From Aquamicrobium defluvii (GTDB taxonomy: Bacteria; Pseudomonadota; Alphaproteobacteria; Rhizobiales; Rhizobiaceae), in the NCBI RefSeq assembly GCF_004363725.1, contig NZ_SNZF01000006.1, positions 62,001 to 126,000 on the forward strand: DNA of 64,000 bases. Direction: 5' to 3'. The notes beneath the pieces are model-generated. The model worked only from the letters and a program-made list of their open reading frames with translations, did no database searches and was not told the DNA's origin. Each line of letters begins with the position of its first letter. The stretch's first letter is position 1. The position numbers and the translations under genes were made by a program. This document shows positions 16,616-26,854 of the stretch, piece by piece.

Positions 16616-17853
16616 GCCGGCCTCCCCGGCGGCTGCGACACGCGCTTGGGCTTCAGCTTGGGCCGCAGCAACATGCCGCCATAGCGCAGGCAGAAGCCGA
16701 GGAAGGCGAGGGTCCACAGCCCTGCCGAAAGATGCAGCAGGCCGGCCTGCTCGGGCATGAAGGCCGCGACGATGCGGACCAGCGCCGCAAGCACGATGGC
16801 GGCATAGATCAGCTGCGTCGCGATATCGGCCTTGAGGTCGCGGCCGGTGTGGCCGAGCGTGGCCCGCGTCATCACCGCCAGCGTCATGGTGCCGATGGCG
16901 CCGACGCCGAAGGCATGCAGGGCGGCCACAGCCGGAACGGCGGCGAGGTCGAACGCGGACAGCCCGGCCAGCAGCAAGCCGGCCGGCACGAACAGATAGG
17001 CGACATGCAGGATCAGCACGAGCCTGTCGCGCCCCGCACGGTCGCCTGCCCAGCGCGTCATCCGTGCAATGTTGAGCATGCCGGCCGCGCACAGCAAAAC
17101 GCCGGACACCAGCCCCTCGGGCAGGACCGTCCAGCCGAGCAGGGCGAGGACCGAGACGAGCAGCACGATGCGGTCGAAGCCGTTGAAGGGGATCGGCAGC
17201 CGGCCCGGATTCTCGCGCACCATCCAGTTGCGGGTGAAGGAGGGAATGATGCGGCCGCCGATGATGACGATCAGCACCACGGCGGCGGCGATGGCCAGGC
17301 GGCGTGCATAGTCACTGCCGCCCCAGAGACCGGCCTCGATATGGAAGAGCACGTTCGAGAGCAGGAACACGGTGACGGGCACGACCACCATGAGGTTGCG
17401 CCAGTTGCGCCCGGCGACGATCTCCTTGGCGGCCGAGGCGGCGACGGCACCGAGGAACGCGCAGTCGATGACGGCAGCGGCGACCCAGCCGATCTCTGCG
17501 GAGAAGAACACCGCGAAGCGTCCCGCCAGCCACAGGAGCACCAGCACCAGAAGCGGCGCGCCCTGCACCGGCAGGCGGCCGGTCCAGTTCGGAATGGCGG
17601 TGAGCAGGAAACCGGTGACGATGGCCGCCACATAGCCGAACATGGTTTCATGCACATGCCAGTCGACCGGCGCGAAGGTGCTGAAGGTCTCCAGCGTGCC
17701 GCTGAGGATGGGCAGCCAGGCCAGCACGATCAGTCCTGAATAGAGCGCGCCGAGCAGGAAGAACGGCCGGAAGCCGTAGGAAAGCACGGCGGGCCAGTCG
17801 CCGCCCCGCCTGCCTTGCGCACCCGCCGGCAGGCGTCTCGCGTCGGCACTCAT
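16612..17853 (-). CDS. nnrS: NnrS family membrane protein
   Basis: 413 aa, about twelve hydrophobic segments. Conserved NnrS features include the early SYGFRPFFLLGALYSG, WHVHETMFGY with likely haem/copper-ligand histidines, GGRIIPSFTRNWM, and LHAFGVGAIGTMTLAVMTRATLGHTG. NnrS is a haem- and copper-containing inner-membrane protein that protects metabolism during NO exposure. Its ATG overlaps the haemoglobin stop by four bases, and the next gene overlaps its own stop, so three proteins are coupled. The upstream Rrf2 gene is the likely regulator. Confidence 0.93.
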   Translation of the reverse strand: MSADARRLPAGAQGRRGGDWPAVLSYGFRPFFLLGALYSGLIVLAWLPILSGTLETFSTFAPVDWHVHETMFGYVAAIVTGFLLTAIPNWTGRLPVQGAPLLVLVLLWLAGRFAVFFSAEIGWVAAAVIDCAFLGAVAASAAKEIVAGRNWRNLMVVVPVTVFLLSNVLFHIEAGLWGGSDYARRLAIAAAVVLIVIIGGRIIPSFTRNWMVRENPGRLPIPFNGFDRIVLLVSVLALLGWTVLPEGLVSGVLLCAAGMLNIARMTRWAGDRAGRDRLVLILHVAYLFVPAGLLLAGLSAFDLAAVPAVAALHAFGVGAIGTMTLAVMTRATLGHTGRDLKADIATQLIYAAIVLAALVRIVAAFMPEQAGLLHLSAGLWTLAFLGFCLRYGGMLLRPKLKPKRVSQPPGRPA

Positions 17854-18317
17854 CACAGCGTCTCCTCGACGATGGGGCGAACCAGCACGGTGTCCTCGCC
17901 GCGGCTGAAGGCGATGGCCAGCCGGAAGGAATGGGCGATGCGCATGGCACGGTCCATGAACAGCACGGCAACGTCGGGCGGACACAACTCATGCACCGTG
18001 GCCCTGAACAAGGTGAGCCAACGCCGGAAATGCTCCTCGCCAAGCCCCGGCAGCGCCAGATGCGGGGGCAGCGGCCGCCCTTCATAACGGCCGGTGCGCA
18101 GCAGCGTGGCAGACCAGAAATCGCACATCTTGCCGAGGTGATGCGGCCAGTCCTGCGGGGCGATGGCACCGTTGAAGACAGGACCCAGCAGATCGTCCTT
18201 GCGGATCTCGTCGTAGAAGCCATGGACCACGGCGGCAATCATCGCCTCGTCCAGCACCTGCGGCAACGGCTTGCCATCCACGACGATGGTACGTTGCGGT
18301 GCGGGGCGTCCTTTCAT
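17853..18317 (-). CDS. Group III truncated haemoglobin
   Basis: 154 aa, slightly longer than the usual 130 because of an N-terminal extension with MKGRPAPQRTIVVDGKPLP. The globin part contains VVHGFYDEIRKDDLLGPVFN, WPHHLGKMCDFWSA and LGEEHFRRWLTLF, the last with the probable proximal His; these are TrHb3 signatures. GGGAG precedes the ATG. Such haemoglobins bind O2 and NO and are linked to NO defence. It is 32 bp from nsrR and overlaps nnrS by ATGA. Confidence 0.9.
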   Translation of the reverse strand: MKGRPAPQRTIVVDGKPLPQVLDEAMIAAVVHGFYDEIRKDDLLGPVFNGAIAPQDWPHHLGKMCDFWSATLLRTGRYEGRPLPPHLALPGLGEEHFRRWLTLFRATVHELCPPDVAVLFMDRAMRIAHSFRLAIAFSRGEDTVLVRPIVEETL

Positions 18318-18349
18318 CGGGTTTCTCCCTGGCCGTTTTCTTAACCGAT

Positions 18350-18796
18350 CTATGCCGCCATCGTTTCGATACCCAGCAGGAAGCCGAGATGCCTCCTGTT
18401 GCGTACGATGTCGGCGAGCGTATATTTGTCCAGCACGGCCAGCCACGCGCCGAGCGCTTCGGAAAACATGCCCTTCAGTTCGCAGCAGGGCGAGATCACG
18501 CAGTGCCCGCCCTGAGCCTGCATGCACTCGACCAGCGACAAATCCTCCTCGATCAGGCGCACCAGCGCACCGATGCCGATCGTTTCTGCTTCACGCTCCA
18601 GCCTTATGCCGCCGGAGCGGCCCCGAACCGTCTCGATGAATCCGTGTTCGCGCAGCGTCTGCGCCACCTTGAGCAGGTGGTTTCGCGACAACCCGTAGGC
18701 TTCGGCCACGTCGCTGACCGTGCAGGACCGGTCGGGCCGCGTCGCCGCATAGATCAGCATGCGCAACGCATAGTCGGTATGCAGGGTCAAACGCAT
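18350..18796 (-). CDS. nsrR: Rrf2-family regulator, NsrR-like
   Basis: 148 aa. N-terminal winged helix MRLTLHTDYALRMLIYAA with CTVSDVAEAYGLSRNHLLKV, then the Fe-S region with C-x7-C-x4-CC (VECMQAQGGHCVISPCCELK), matching the three-cysteine cluster site of NsrR. NsrR represses NO-defence genes and releases DNA when NO damages the cluster. It heads the operon with the truncated haemoglobin and nnrS, which agrees with that role. A 17-bp dyad lies 87 bp upstream of its start, suggesting autoregulation. Confidence 0.88.
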   Translation of the reverse strand: MRLTLHTDYALRMLIYAATRPDRSCTVSDVAEAYGLSRNHLLKVAQTLREHGFIETVRGRSGGIRLEREAETIGIGALVRLIEEDLSLVECMQAQGGHCVISPCCELKGMFSEALGAWLAVLDKYTLADIVRNRRHLGFLLGIETMAA

Positions 18797-20262
<1,466 letters not shown>

Positions 20263-20282
20263 GCTGCCTGAACCTCAACAAG

Positions 20283-20316
20283 AAAACCCCGGAGCATCGC
20301 TCCGGGGTTTTGTTTT
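20283..20316. terminator. Bidirectional terminator between takP and takM
   Basis: Perfect 13-bp arms AAAACCCCGGAGC (20283-20295) and GCTCCGGGGTTTT (20299-20311) around ATC, followed by GTTTTTGC on the plus side. The A/T-ended arms give a T run in either direction, so it can stop takP and the convergent TRAP permease operon. Confidence 0.9.
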
Positions 20317-20329
20317 TGCTACCGCTTTC

Positions 20330-22066
20330 TCAGTTGAAGCTTGGCGGTTGCGAAAGATCGGGGGCGGACGGAACCGGCGCGGTGGGCGGTGCGCCAAGGT
20401 CCGGCGACGGCCCGCCAAGTGGCGGCAGCCCGAGCCCGCCTCCTCCCAGTCCCGGCAGGTCCGGCATCTTGATTTCGACAGTGCCCGGATCAATCACCTT
20501 GCCCTTGTAGTGCATGACCATGGCCGGCACTGCGATGGTCAGCGCAATCATGAAGATCTGGATGCCCACGAACGGCACTGCGCCCCAGTAGATCTGGCCG
20601 CTGGTGACAGGCGCGATCTTCTGGCGCGTGATCTTGTCGACATAGGACGAACGCGGCGCCACCGAGCGCAGGAAGAACAGGGCGAAGCCGAAGGGCGGAT
20701 GCATGAAGCTGGTCTGCATGTTGACGCCCAGAATGACGCCGAACCAGATCAGGTCGATCCCCAGCTTCTCTGCGGCTGGCGCAAGCAGCGGCACGATGAT
20801 GAAGGCCAGTTCGAAGAAATCGAGGAAGAAGGCGAGGAAGAACACCAGCAGGCTGACCACGATCAGGAAGCCAAGCTCTCCGCCGGGCAGCGAGGTGAGC
20901 AGATGCTCCACCCACAGATGGCCGTTCACGCCATAGAAGGTGAGCGAGAAGACGCGCGCGCCGATCAGGATGAACAGCACGAAGGATGACAGCCGTGTCG
21001 TGGAGGCCAGCGCCTGCCGGACCAGATCGAGCGACAGGCGGCCCTTGACGGCGGCCATCACCAGCGCGCCGACAGCACCCATCGCACCGCCCTCGGTCGG
21101 CGTCGCGATGCCGAGGAAGATGGTGCCGAGCACCAGGAAGATAAGGGCCAGCGGCGGGATCAGCACGATCACCACCTGCTGCGCCAGCTTCGACATCAGG
21201 TTGAGGCTGAAGTGCTTGTCGACGATCGCGGCGAGATAGATGGCGATGACGCCCACCGTGCCGCCCAATATGTCCGCATTGGCGCCGTGGGTCGGCTCCA
21301 GATAGCGATAGGCGGCCCAGCCTATGCCACCCGCCAGCAGCAGGGCAACCAATAGCGATGTGATGCCATGGCCAAGGGTGCGCGCCTCCGGCGGAAGCGC
21401 CGGCATGGAGTTCGGCCTGATGAACGACATCACCAGCACGTAGAGCATGTAGAGGCCGGTCAGCACCAGACCGGGAATCAGCGCGCCCTTGTACATGTCG
21501 CCGACCGAGCGGCCGAGCTGGTCGGCCAGAACGATCAGCACCAGCGATGGCGGGATGATCTGCGCAAGCGTGCCCGACGCCGCGATGACGCCCGACGACA
21601 GTCTTCTGTCATAGCCGTAGCGCAGCATGATCGGCAGCGAAATCAGGCCCATGGCGATGACGGAGGCCGCAACCACACCGGTCGTTGCCGCCAGCAGCGC
21701 GCCGACGATGATGACTGCATAGGCCAGGCCGCCGCGCACCGGGCCGAACAACTGACCGATTGTATCGAGCAGATCTTCCGCCATGCCGGAACGTTCCAGC
21801 ACGATGCCCATGAAGGTAAAGAACGGCACAGCCAACAACGTTTCGTTTGCAAGAACGCCGCCGTAGAAGCGTTCAGGCAGCGCATAGAGCAGCGGCCATG
21901 CCAGATTGATCGATCCGCCGGAATATGGCGCCAGTTCCACGCCGATGAAGAAGAACAGCAGCCCGTTGGCCGCGAGCGCAAAGGCGACGGGATAGCCGGA
22001 CAACAAAAAGAAGATCAGCGAAATGAACATGATCGGCGCCATGTTCTGCGCGATGAATTCGATCAT
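20330..22066 (-). CDS. takM: TRAP transporter large permease subunit (DctM/TakM type)
   Basis: 578 aa with more than twelve hydrophobic segments; starts MIEFIAQNMAPIMFISLIFF. Family stretches include GYPVAFALA, FFTFMGIVLERSGMAEDLL, GTLAQIIPPSLVLIVLADQ and the C-terminal MQTSFMHPPFGFALFFLRS. It forms the ion-coupled transport channel of the TRAP complex. The last ~40 residues are a Gly/Pro/Ser-rich cytoplasmic or periplasmic tail (GGGGLGLPPLGGPSPDL and onward) beyond the usual end, possibly a low-complexity addition. Coupled to takQ by ATGA. Confidence 0.92.
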   Translation of the reverse strand: MIEFIAQNMAPIMFISLIFFLLSGYPVAFALAANGLLFFFIGVELAPYSGGSINLAWPLLYALPERFYGGVLANETLLAVPFFTFMGIVLERSGMAEDLLDTIGQLFGPVRGGLAYAVIIVGALLAATTGVVAASVIAMGLISLPIMLRYGYDRRLSSGVIAASGTLAQIIPPSLVLIVLADQLGRSVGDMYKGALIPGLVLTGLYMLYVLVMSFIRPNSMPALPPEARTLGHGITSLLVALLLAGGIGWAAYRYLEPTHGANADILGGTVGVIAIYLAAIVDKHFSLNLMSKLAQQVVIVLIPPLALIFLVLGTIFLGIATPTEGGAMGAVGALVMAAVKGRLSLDLVRQALASTTRLSSFVLFILIGARVFSLTFYGVNGHLWVEHLLTSLPGGELGFLIVVSLLVFFLAFFLDFFELAFIIVPLLAPAAEKLGIDLIWFGVILGVNMQTSFMHPPFGFALFFLRSVAPRSSYVDKITRQKIAPVTSGQIYWGAVPFVGIQIFMIALTIAVPAMVMHYKGKVIDPGTVEIKMPDLPGLGGGGLGLPPLGGPSPDLGAPPTAPVPSAPDLSQPPSFN

Positions 22067-22647
22067 GAACGAACCTCATCGGCAAGATTTTGCGCGTCGA
22101 TTTCTGCCTGTTCATGCGCCGAGACGAATGGATTGGGATCGTCCATTTTGCCGCGCATGACGGCGATCTTCTTGATGATTTCGGAAACGCCCTGAACCGC
22201 CAGCAGCACGAAGCCGGCCAGCAACAGCGCCTTGGCCGGCCAGATTATGAGGCCGCCTGCATTGGTCGACATTTCCCCGCTGCGGACCGAACGCAGCGTA
22301 TACGGTACGAGGTAATAGACCATCAGCAGCGTAAACGGCATCAGGAAGAAGATATGGCCGATGAGGTCGATCCAGTGCTGCACGCGGCGCGACCACAGGC
22401 CGTAGACGATATCGATGCGGATATGCTCGTTCTGCTTGAGCGTATAGGCGGCGGCCAGCAGGAAGGCTGCGCCAAACAGATACCATTGCAGTTCAAGCCA
22501 CGCATTCGACGACATGTTGAATGTCTTGCGCACAACGGCGTTGATGGAACTGACCAGGATGGATGCCAGGATCAGCCAGGATACCGTCTTGCCGATGAAT
22601 TCATTGAAGCGGTCGATGGCGCGGGACAGAGCGAGAAGCCCTTCCAT
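22063..22647 (-). CDS. takQ: TRAP transporter small permease subunit (DctQ/TakQ type)
   Basis: 194 aa with four hydrophobic segments (about 25-45, 62-80, 100-120, 140-165). The SNAWLELQWYLFGAAFLLAAAYTLKQNEHIRIDI stretch, in its parts WLELQWYLFGA and NEHIRIDI, is the DctQ signature. The start MEGLLALSRAIDRF has GGAGGA upstream; the longer frame to 23214 crosses a hairpin and another gene and is rejected. Its stop overlaps the takM start by four bases. Confidence 0.92.
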   Translation of the reverse strand: MEGLLALSRAIDRFNEFIGKTVSWLILASILVSSINAVVRKTFNMSSNAWLELQWYLFGAAFLLAAAYTLKQNEHIRIDIVYGLWSRRVQHWIDLIGHIFFLMPFTLLMVYYLVPYTLRSVRSGEMSTNAGGLIIWPAKALLLAGFVLLAVQGVSEIIKKIAVMRGKMDDPNPFVSAHEQAEIDAQNLADEVRS

Positions 22648-22782
22648 GCAAGTCCTCCCTGATACGGGCGCGCCGCTCCCCCCGAATCTCGGCACCGCCT
22701 GAGGGGAAAACCTATGGCTTGCACGATCGTACCGGTCAACAGCATGGCTGCAAGCTTCCCCTGCGCATCCGGGGAAAGCACG

Positions 22783-22814
22783 CAACGTCATGCGACGAAA
22801 GTCGCATGACGTTG
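22783..22814 (-). terminator. Perfect 14-bp hairpin with GAAA loop after the aminotransferase fusion gene
   Basis: CAACGTCATGCGAC and GTCGCATGACGTTG pair without mismatch around GAAA (22783-22814), ten bases after the stop of the minus-strand fusion gene. The following bases on that strand, CGTGCTTTCCCC, have only a short T run. It also lies upstream of takQ, so it may double as a barrier or as a regulatory palindrome for that promoter. Confidence 0.7.
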
Positions 22815-22823
22815 CCGGTTTTC

Positions 22824-25800
22824 TCAGTATCCGCCGGCGTTCAGCGCGGAGCCGGCTTCCTTCAGGCACAGGTCGAGCCGGTCGAGGAGCATGTCGATAT
22901 CGTCGGCTTCTATGGTGAGCGGCGGCCTGATTTTCAGAATATTGTCCGCAGGCCCTTCGCGGCCGACGAGAATGCGCATGTCGCGCAGCCGGTTCATCAC
23001 ATAGTCCGCAATCCCGGTTGCAGGCGCCCGGCTCTCGCGATCCGTCACGAGGTCGAGGCCCGTAAAGAGGCCGATACCCCGTACGTCGCCGATCACTTCG
23101 TGACGCAGGCCAAGTTCGCGCATGCCGCGAAGCAGACGCTCGCCCATGGTGGCCGCGTTGTCCTGCAGGCCCTCGTCGTCGACGATGTCGAGGACTTCCG
23201 AAGCGATCCGGCACGACAGGTTGGAGCCCCCGAAAGTGGAGAAATATTCCGGCCCTTCGGCAAAACGTCCGGCAATCTCTCGTGTGGTGATCACCGCCCC
23301 GACCGGATGGCCATTGCCCAGCGGCTTGCCAAGAACCACGATGTCGGGGCGCACCTTCTGCTGCTCGAAACCGAAGTAGTATTCTCCCAGCCGGCCGAGC
23401 CCGGTCTGCACTTCATCGGCAATGCAGATTCCACCGGCGGCGCGGATACGCCGGTAAACCTCGGCGAGATAGCCCTCCGGCGGAATGATCTGGCCGCCGA
23501 CGCTCGGGAACGTCTCGGCGATGAAACCGGCAAGCTTGCCGCCATTCTGCCCGATTTCCGCCAGCGCGGCATCCACCTGCCCGGCATAGCGCGCGGCCCT
23601 GTCGGGATCATCGCGGCGGAAACGCCCGCGATAATCGTCCGCCACATCGATGAGATGAACCCAGGTGCGGCGTCCGTGCATGCCCGGCTTGTTGAACTTG
23701 TAGGCCGAGATGTCGATCGCGCCGGTGGTGTTGCCATGATAGCCGTGATCGGGAGTCACGATGTCGTAGCCGCCACTGGCGGCGCGCGCCAACCGCAGCG
23801 CCAGTTCGTTGGCTTCCGAACCGGAATTGACGAAGAAACAGATTTCCAGTTCCTGCGGCAGCCGCGCTGTCAGACGCTCCGCCAGCGCCATCTGGGCCGG
23901 ATGCAGATAGCGCGTGTTGGAGTTCATGCGGGCGAGCTGGTCGCAGGCCACGGCGCGGATGCGCGGATGCGCGTGGCCGACATGCGGCACGTTGTTGTAG
24001 GCATCGAGATAGGGTCTGCCCATCTCGTCGAAAAGATGATGGCGCCAGCCGCGCAGAAGGGTGACGGGCCGCCGGTAGCTGAGCTTGAGGTTGGCGCCGA
24101 AACGGGCCTTGCGCTGCGCGAGGAGCGCCTGCGTATCGACGGTTTTGCACGCCACGCGATCGTCGGGCAGGTTCAGCAGCGCCGCCGGGTTCGGGCACAG
24201 CGCCTGCCACAGCGTCCAGTCGTCCGGATCGGCCACGCCCGGCCAGTCGTGGCCCATGCCGTCGAGCGTCAGGGCAAGCTGAAAGTGCAGGTGCGGCTCC
24301 CAGCCGCCATTTCCCTCCGGCTCGCCGAAACTGGCGAATGCGGCGCCCGCCGCAATCTCGTCTCCGACCTTGAGGCTCTCGCAAACGGCAGGGTCGAGAT
24401 GGCCGTAAAGGGCGTAGAAAACGTCACCTTCGCCGGTGCGATGCTCCAGAATGACGACCCCGCCGTAATCCAGCGGACTGGCGCGATATTCCACCATCGC
24501 CACCTTGCCGGCCAGCGGCGCTTGGACCGGCTGCCCGGCCGGCGCGAATATGTCGACCGCCATATGGATCGTGCGCCGGTTCGATGCCTTCCAGGGTCCC
24601 TTGCGGAACGCATGGTCGGTATAGATCAGGCGCGGTTCGCCATAGCGGCCAAGACGAATGGCGTCGTCGCAGGCGCCGGTGAGGCGGCGCGCTTCATCCG
24701 GCCGCAGCGCAAACGGATTTTCCGGCAGGATGCAGTCCTCGACGGCGAGGCTTACCCCCCCGGCTTTTTCGAGATCAACGCCGATCACGGGCGCGAAGCT
24801 GCCGCGATTGCGGTCGAGCCAGTCGAGAATCCGCCCGGAGCTGTCGGTCGCGGGCAGGCCGCAGGCCGTTCGCAGGCGCGCGCCCATCAGCGCGCCATCG
24901 ACCGCGTGGTTTTCCAGCAGCCGCCAGGCAGGCGCCTGCGAGATGGTCACATAAGGATCGTCGGGACGGTCGGCCGCTTCTATGGTGGAATTGACCACGC
25001 TGACCGCCAGCCTCATGCGAAGAAGCAGCCAGATCAGATCGATCTCCCCGGCAGCAAGCGGCGATACGGCATGATAACCGGCAACGAGTGCCGCCAGCGC
25101 CTCTTCCGGCCGCTCATGGTCGAATATGGCATAGGCGCCGGCAATGGCGAGGCTGCACAAGCGCGGACCGGTCATCATATCGCCAAAGTCGATGATGCCG
25201 GTGATCCTTGTCGGCACCGAAAGTCCCGGCGTGACGAGGATGTTGTAATCGTTGAGATCGTTGTGCAGCGCCTGAACCGGCAGGGCCGACAGATGCGGCA
25301 GCGCCTTCTCGTAATCGGCCAAGATATCCGCGATCAGTTGCCGGCGTCTGCTCTCAAGCACATCGAGGCGGCTTCCGATCCAGCCAGCCCTCAACAGGTC
25401 CCATTTGGCAGCCTCGGTCACGGGCTCCAGATCGAGCCCTTCCATGGCAAGATCGAGCCGGGCGGCCAAAGCGCCCAGTTCGGCCAGGACGGCAGGCTGC
25501 TGCGGTCCTGCCTCGCCCATGGCAATTCCCTCCAGCGCCCGCTGCACCCAGACGATCCGGACTTGCCCGGCGCCATCGCTTGCGTCCAGCCACAGCCGGC
25601 CATCGCAAAGGGCAAGCACCTGCGGCAACGGCAGATCGGGATCGGAGGCGCGGGCGAAGGCAATCGCCTTGCACTGGCGCTCGACAAATGCCGCATCGCT
25701 CCCCGGCCGCATCGCCTTGACGATGACGTCGCCTTCATCCGTCGCGGCACGGAAATTCAGATCGTGCTCGCCTCCGAGCCGCCGGAGCGGCCCAACGACA

Positions 25801-25856
25801 CCGAACTGCCCCAACACCCCGAGCAACCAATCCTGATCCCCGCCCAGACCGTTCAT
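22824..25856 (-). CDS. Kinase - M23 peptidase-like - class III aminotransferase fusion
   Basis: 1010 aa in three parts. Residues ~1-330: APH/choline-kinase-like phosphotransferase, with HNDLNDYN (His198, Asp200, Asn205) and IIDFGDM. Residues ~415-545: M23 (LytM) beta-sheet domain with HxxxD (His431, Asp435) and HLHF (His522, His524). Residues ~570-1010: class III PLP aminotransferase with NSGSEANELALRLAR, ADEVQTGLGRLG and the PLP lysine in LGKPLGNGHPVGAV (Lys844). Animal hydroxylysine kinase and phosphohydroxylysine phospho-lyase are the same two families, so phosphorylation followed by phospho-elimination of a hydroxylated amine or amino acid is a plausible function. The start at 25856 has GGGAG seven bases upstream; 25862 is a second ATG. 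Genes for a LuxR regulator and a class V PLP enzyme precede it. Confidence 0.88.
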   Translation of the reverse strand: MNGLGGDQDWLLGVLGQFGVVGPLRRLGGEHDLNFRAATDEGDVIVKAMRPGSDAAFVERQCKAIAFARASDPDLPLPQVLALCDGRLWLDASDGAGQVRIVWVQRALEGIAMGEAGPQQPAVLAELGALAARLDLAMEGLDLEPVTEAAKWDLLRAGWIGSRLDVLESRRRQLIADILADYEKALPHLSALPVQALHNDLNDYNILVTPGLSVPTRITGIIDFGDMMTGPRLCSLAIAGAYAIFDHERPEEALAALVAGYHAVSPLAAGEIDLIWLLLRMRLAVSVVNSTIEAADRPDDPYVTISQAPAWRLLENHAVDGALMGARLRTACGLPATDSSGRILDWLDRNRGSFAPVIGVDLEKAGGVSLAVEDCILPENPFALRPDEARRLTGACDDAIRLGRYGEPRLIYTDHAFRKGPWKASNRRTIHMAVDIFAPAGQPVQAPLAGKVAMVEYRASPLDYGGVVILEHRTGEGDVFYALYGHLDPAVCESLKVGDEIAAGAAFASFGEPEGNGGWEPHLHFQLALTLDGMGHDWPGVADPDDWTLWQALCPNPAALLNLPDDRVACKTVDTQALLAQRKARFGANLKLSYRRPVTLLRGWRHHLFDEMGRPYLDAYNNVPHVGHAHPRIRAVACDQLARMNSNTRYLHPAQMALAERLTARLPQELEICFFVNSGSEANELALRLARAASGGYDIVTPDHGYHGNTTGAIDISAYKFNKPGMHGRRTWVHLIDVADDYRGRFRRDDPDRAARYAGQVDAALAEIGQNGGKLAGFIAETFPSVGGQIIPPEGYLAEVYRRIRAAGGICIADEVQTGLGRLGEYYFGFEQQKVRPDIVVLGKPLGNGHPVGAVITTREIAGRFAEGPEYFSTFGGSNLSCRIASEVLDIVDDEGLQDNAATMGERLLRGMRELGLRHEVIGDVRGIGLFTGLDLVTDRESRAPATGIADYVMNRLRDMRILVGREGPADNILKIRPPLTIEADDIDMLLDRLDLCLKEAGSALNAGGY

Positions 25857-25957
25857 AAGCATTCTCCCGAATTTTCCGGAACCAGTCCTAGCCCGCAAGC
25901 GCCGGGGCTGTAATCCGCCTAAAGGAGGAAAGGCTCGGGCCAGGGCCCGTCGCGGAG

Positions 25958-26812
25958 TTACCGGGGCGCAAGCGCGTCCTTCGTCTGCAACGAGCGGATG
26001 AACAGGGAAAACAGTTCCTGCTGGGTGGCGAGGCCAAGCCGGGCGTAGAGGTTCTGCCGGTGCGTCTTCACCGTGGCGATCGAGATTCCAAGATTGCGGG
26101 CGATCGATTCGCTCGAATGGCCTTTCAGGATCATCTGAGCCACCTCGCGCTCGCGGGGGCTGAGCTGGCCCTTGCCGAAATCTTCCAGCAGACGGTCCAG
26201 CGGAGACGCCTTGCGGCCTTCCTGTGCGCGGCGCGGACGATGTTGCCATATGCGACGATAGATAGAGCCGACCAGCGGCTCTATGAGCCGCAGCATGGCG
26301 CAATCTTCCTCGCTGAAGCCGCCACGGCTCGCCTGCCTGTAAAGACAGATCTCGCTGAGTTCGCCATGCGGCAACTCAACGGCAATCAGCACCTCTTCCA
26401 TTCCGGCCGGCCAGCCATGTGTGCGGTAGCCGATCTCCTCGTCGTCATGGCGGCGAACCTTGAACTGGCGATAATGATCCGAAGTGAAATAATTGTCGGG
26501 CGCCAGTTCGCGCAGGCGATGGACCCCCGCCTTCAGCCCGGCCAGATAGGCATTGTAGACAGGATTGAGGATGTAGGTGCTTTCCAGATAGAGTTGCAGC
26601 GCCCGCTTCGCTTCTCGATCGACGAAGGTGTCGACCACATGATCCGGCAAGCCTTCGCGCCGGTAGACCACCGACATTGCGAAGGCAAAGGGCACGACAC
26701 GCCCTATCGCATCCAGAAGGAACCTCGGAGCCTGCTCGCTTTCGCAATCGTCGAGCGCACGGGCGGCATGAGCGCTGAACCCGGCCGCGCCGTTCCCGAT
26801 TTCTGCGATCAT
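25958..26812 (-). CDS. LuxR-family transcriptional regulator
   Basis: 284 aa. An N-terminal sensory region of about 200 residues, with GAF/autoinducer-domain-like character but no receiver aspartate, is followed by a LuxR HTH (about 215-275: LSPREREVAQMILKGHSS, NLGISIATVKTHRQN). GGGGAA precedes the ATG. It lies between a class V PLP enzyme (42 bp upstream) and the kinase-aminotransferase fusion (101 bp downstream), all leftward, so it probably regulates this operon in response to a substrate. No luxI-type gene is present, so quorum sensing is not suggested. Confidence 0.85.
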   Translation of the reverse strand: MIAEIGNGAAGFSAHAARALDDCESEQAPRFLLDAIGRVVPFAFAMSVVYRREGLPDHVVDTFVDREAKRALQLYLESTYILNPVYNAYLAGLKAGVHRLRELAPDNYFTSDHYRQFKVRRHDDEEIGYRTHGWPAGMEEVLIAVELPHGELSEICLYRQASRGGFSEEDCAMLRLIEPLVGSIYRRIWQHRPRRAQEGRKASPLDRLLEDFGKGQLSPREREVAQMILKGHSSESIARNLGISIATVKTHRQNLYARLGLATQQELFSLFIRSLQTKDALAPR

Positions 26813-26854
26813 GCGCGTTTTTCCCCGGCAGACAAACGGCGGCCCTTCGAAGCC

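Noticed and set aside
22063..23214. Longer 383-codon version of the DctQ gene
   Set aside because: The upstream part crosses the perfect hairpin and the 3' end of the fusion gene; the ATG at 22647 with GGAGGA gives a typical DctQ.
22719..25913. Plus-strand open frame of 1064 codons opposite the fusion gene
   Set aside because: It is an antisense shadow typical of GC-rich genes. The minus-strand frame carries three recognised domains with catalytic residues, while the plus-strand translation has no motifs and a His/Gln/Arg-rich composition.
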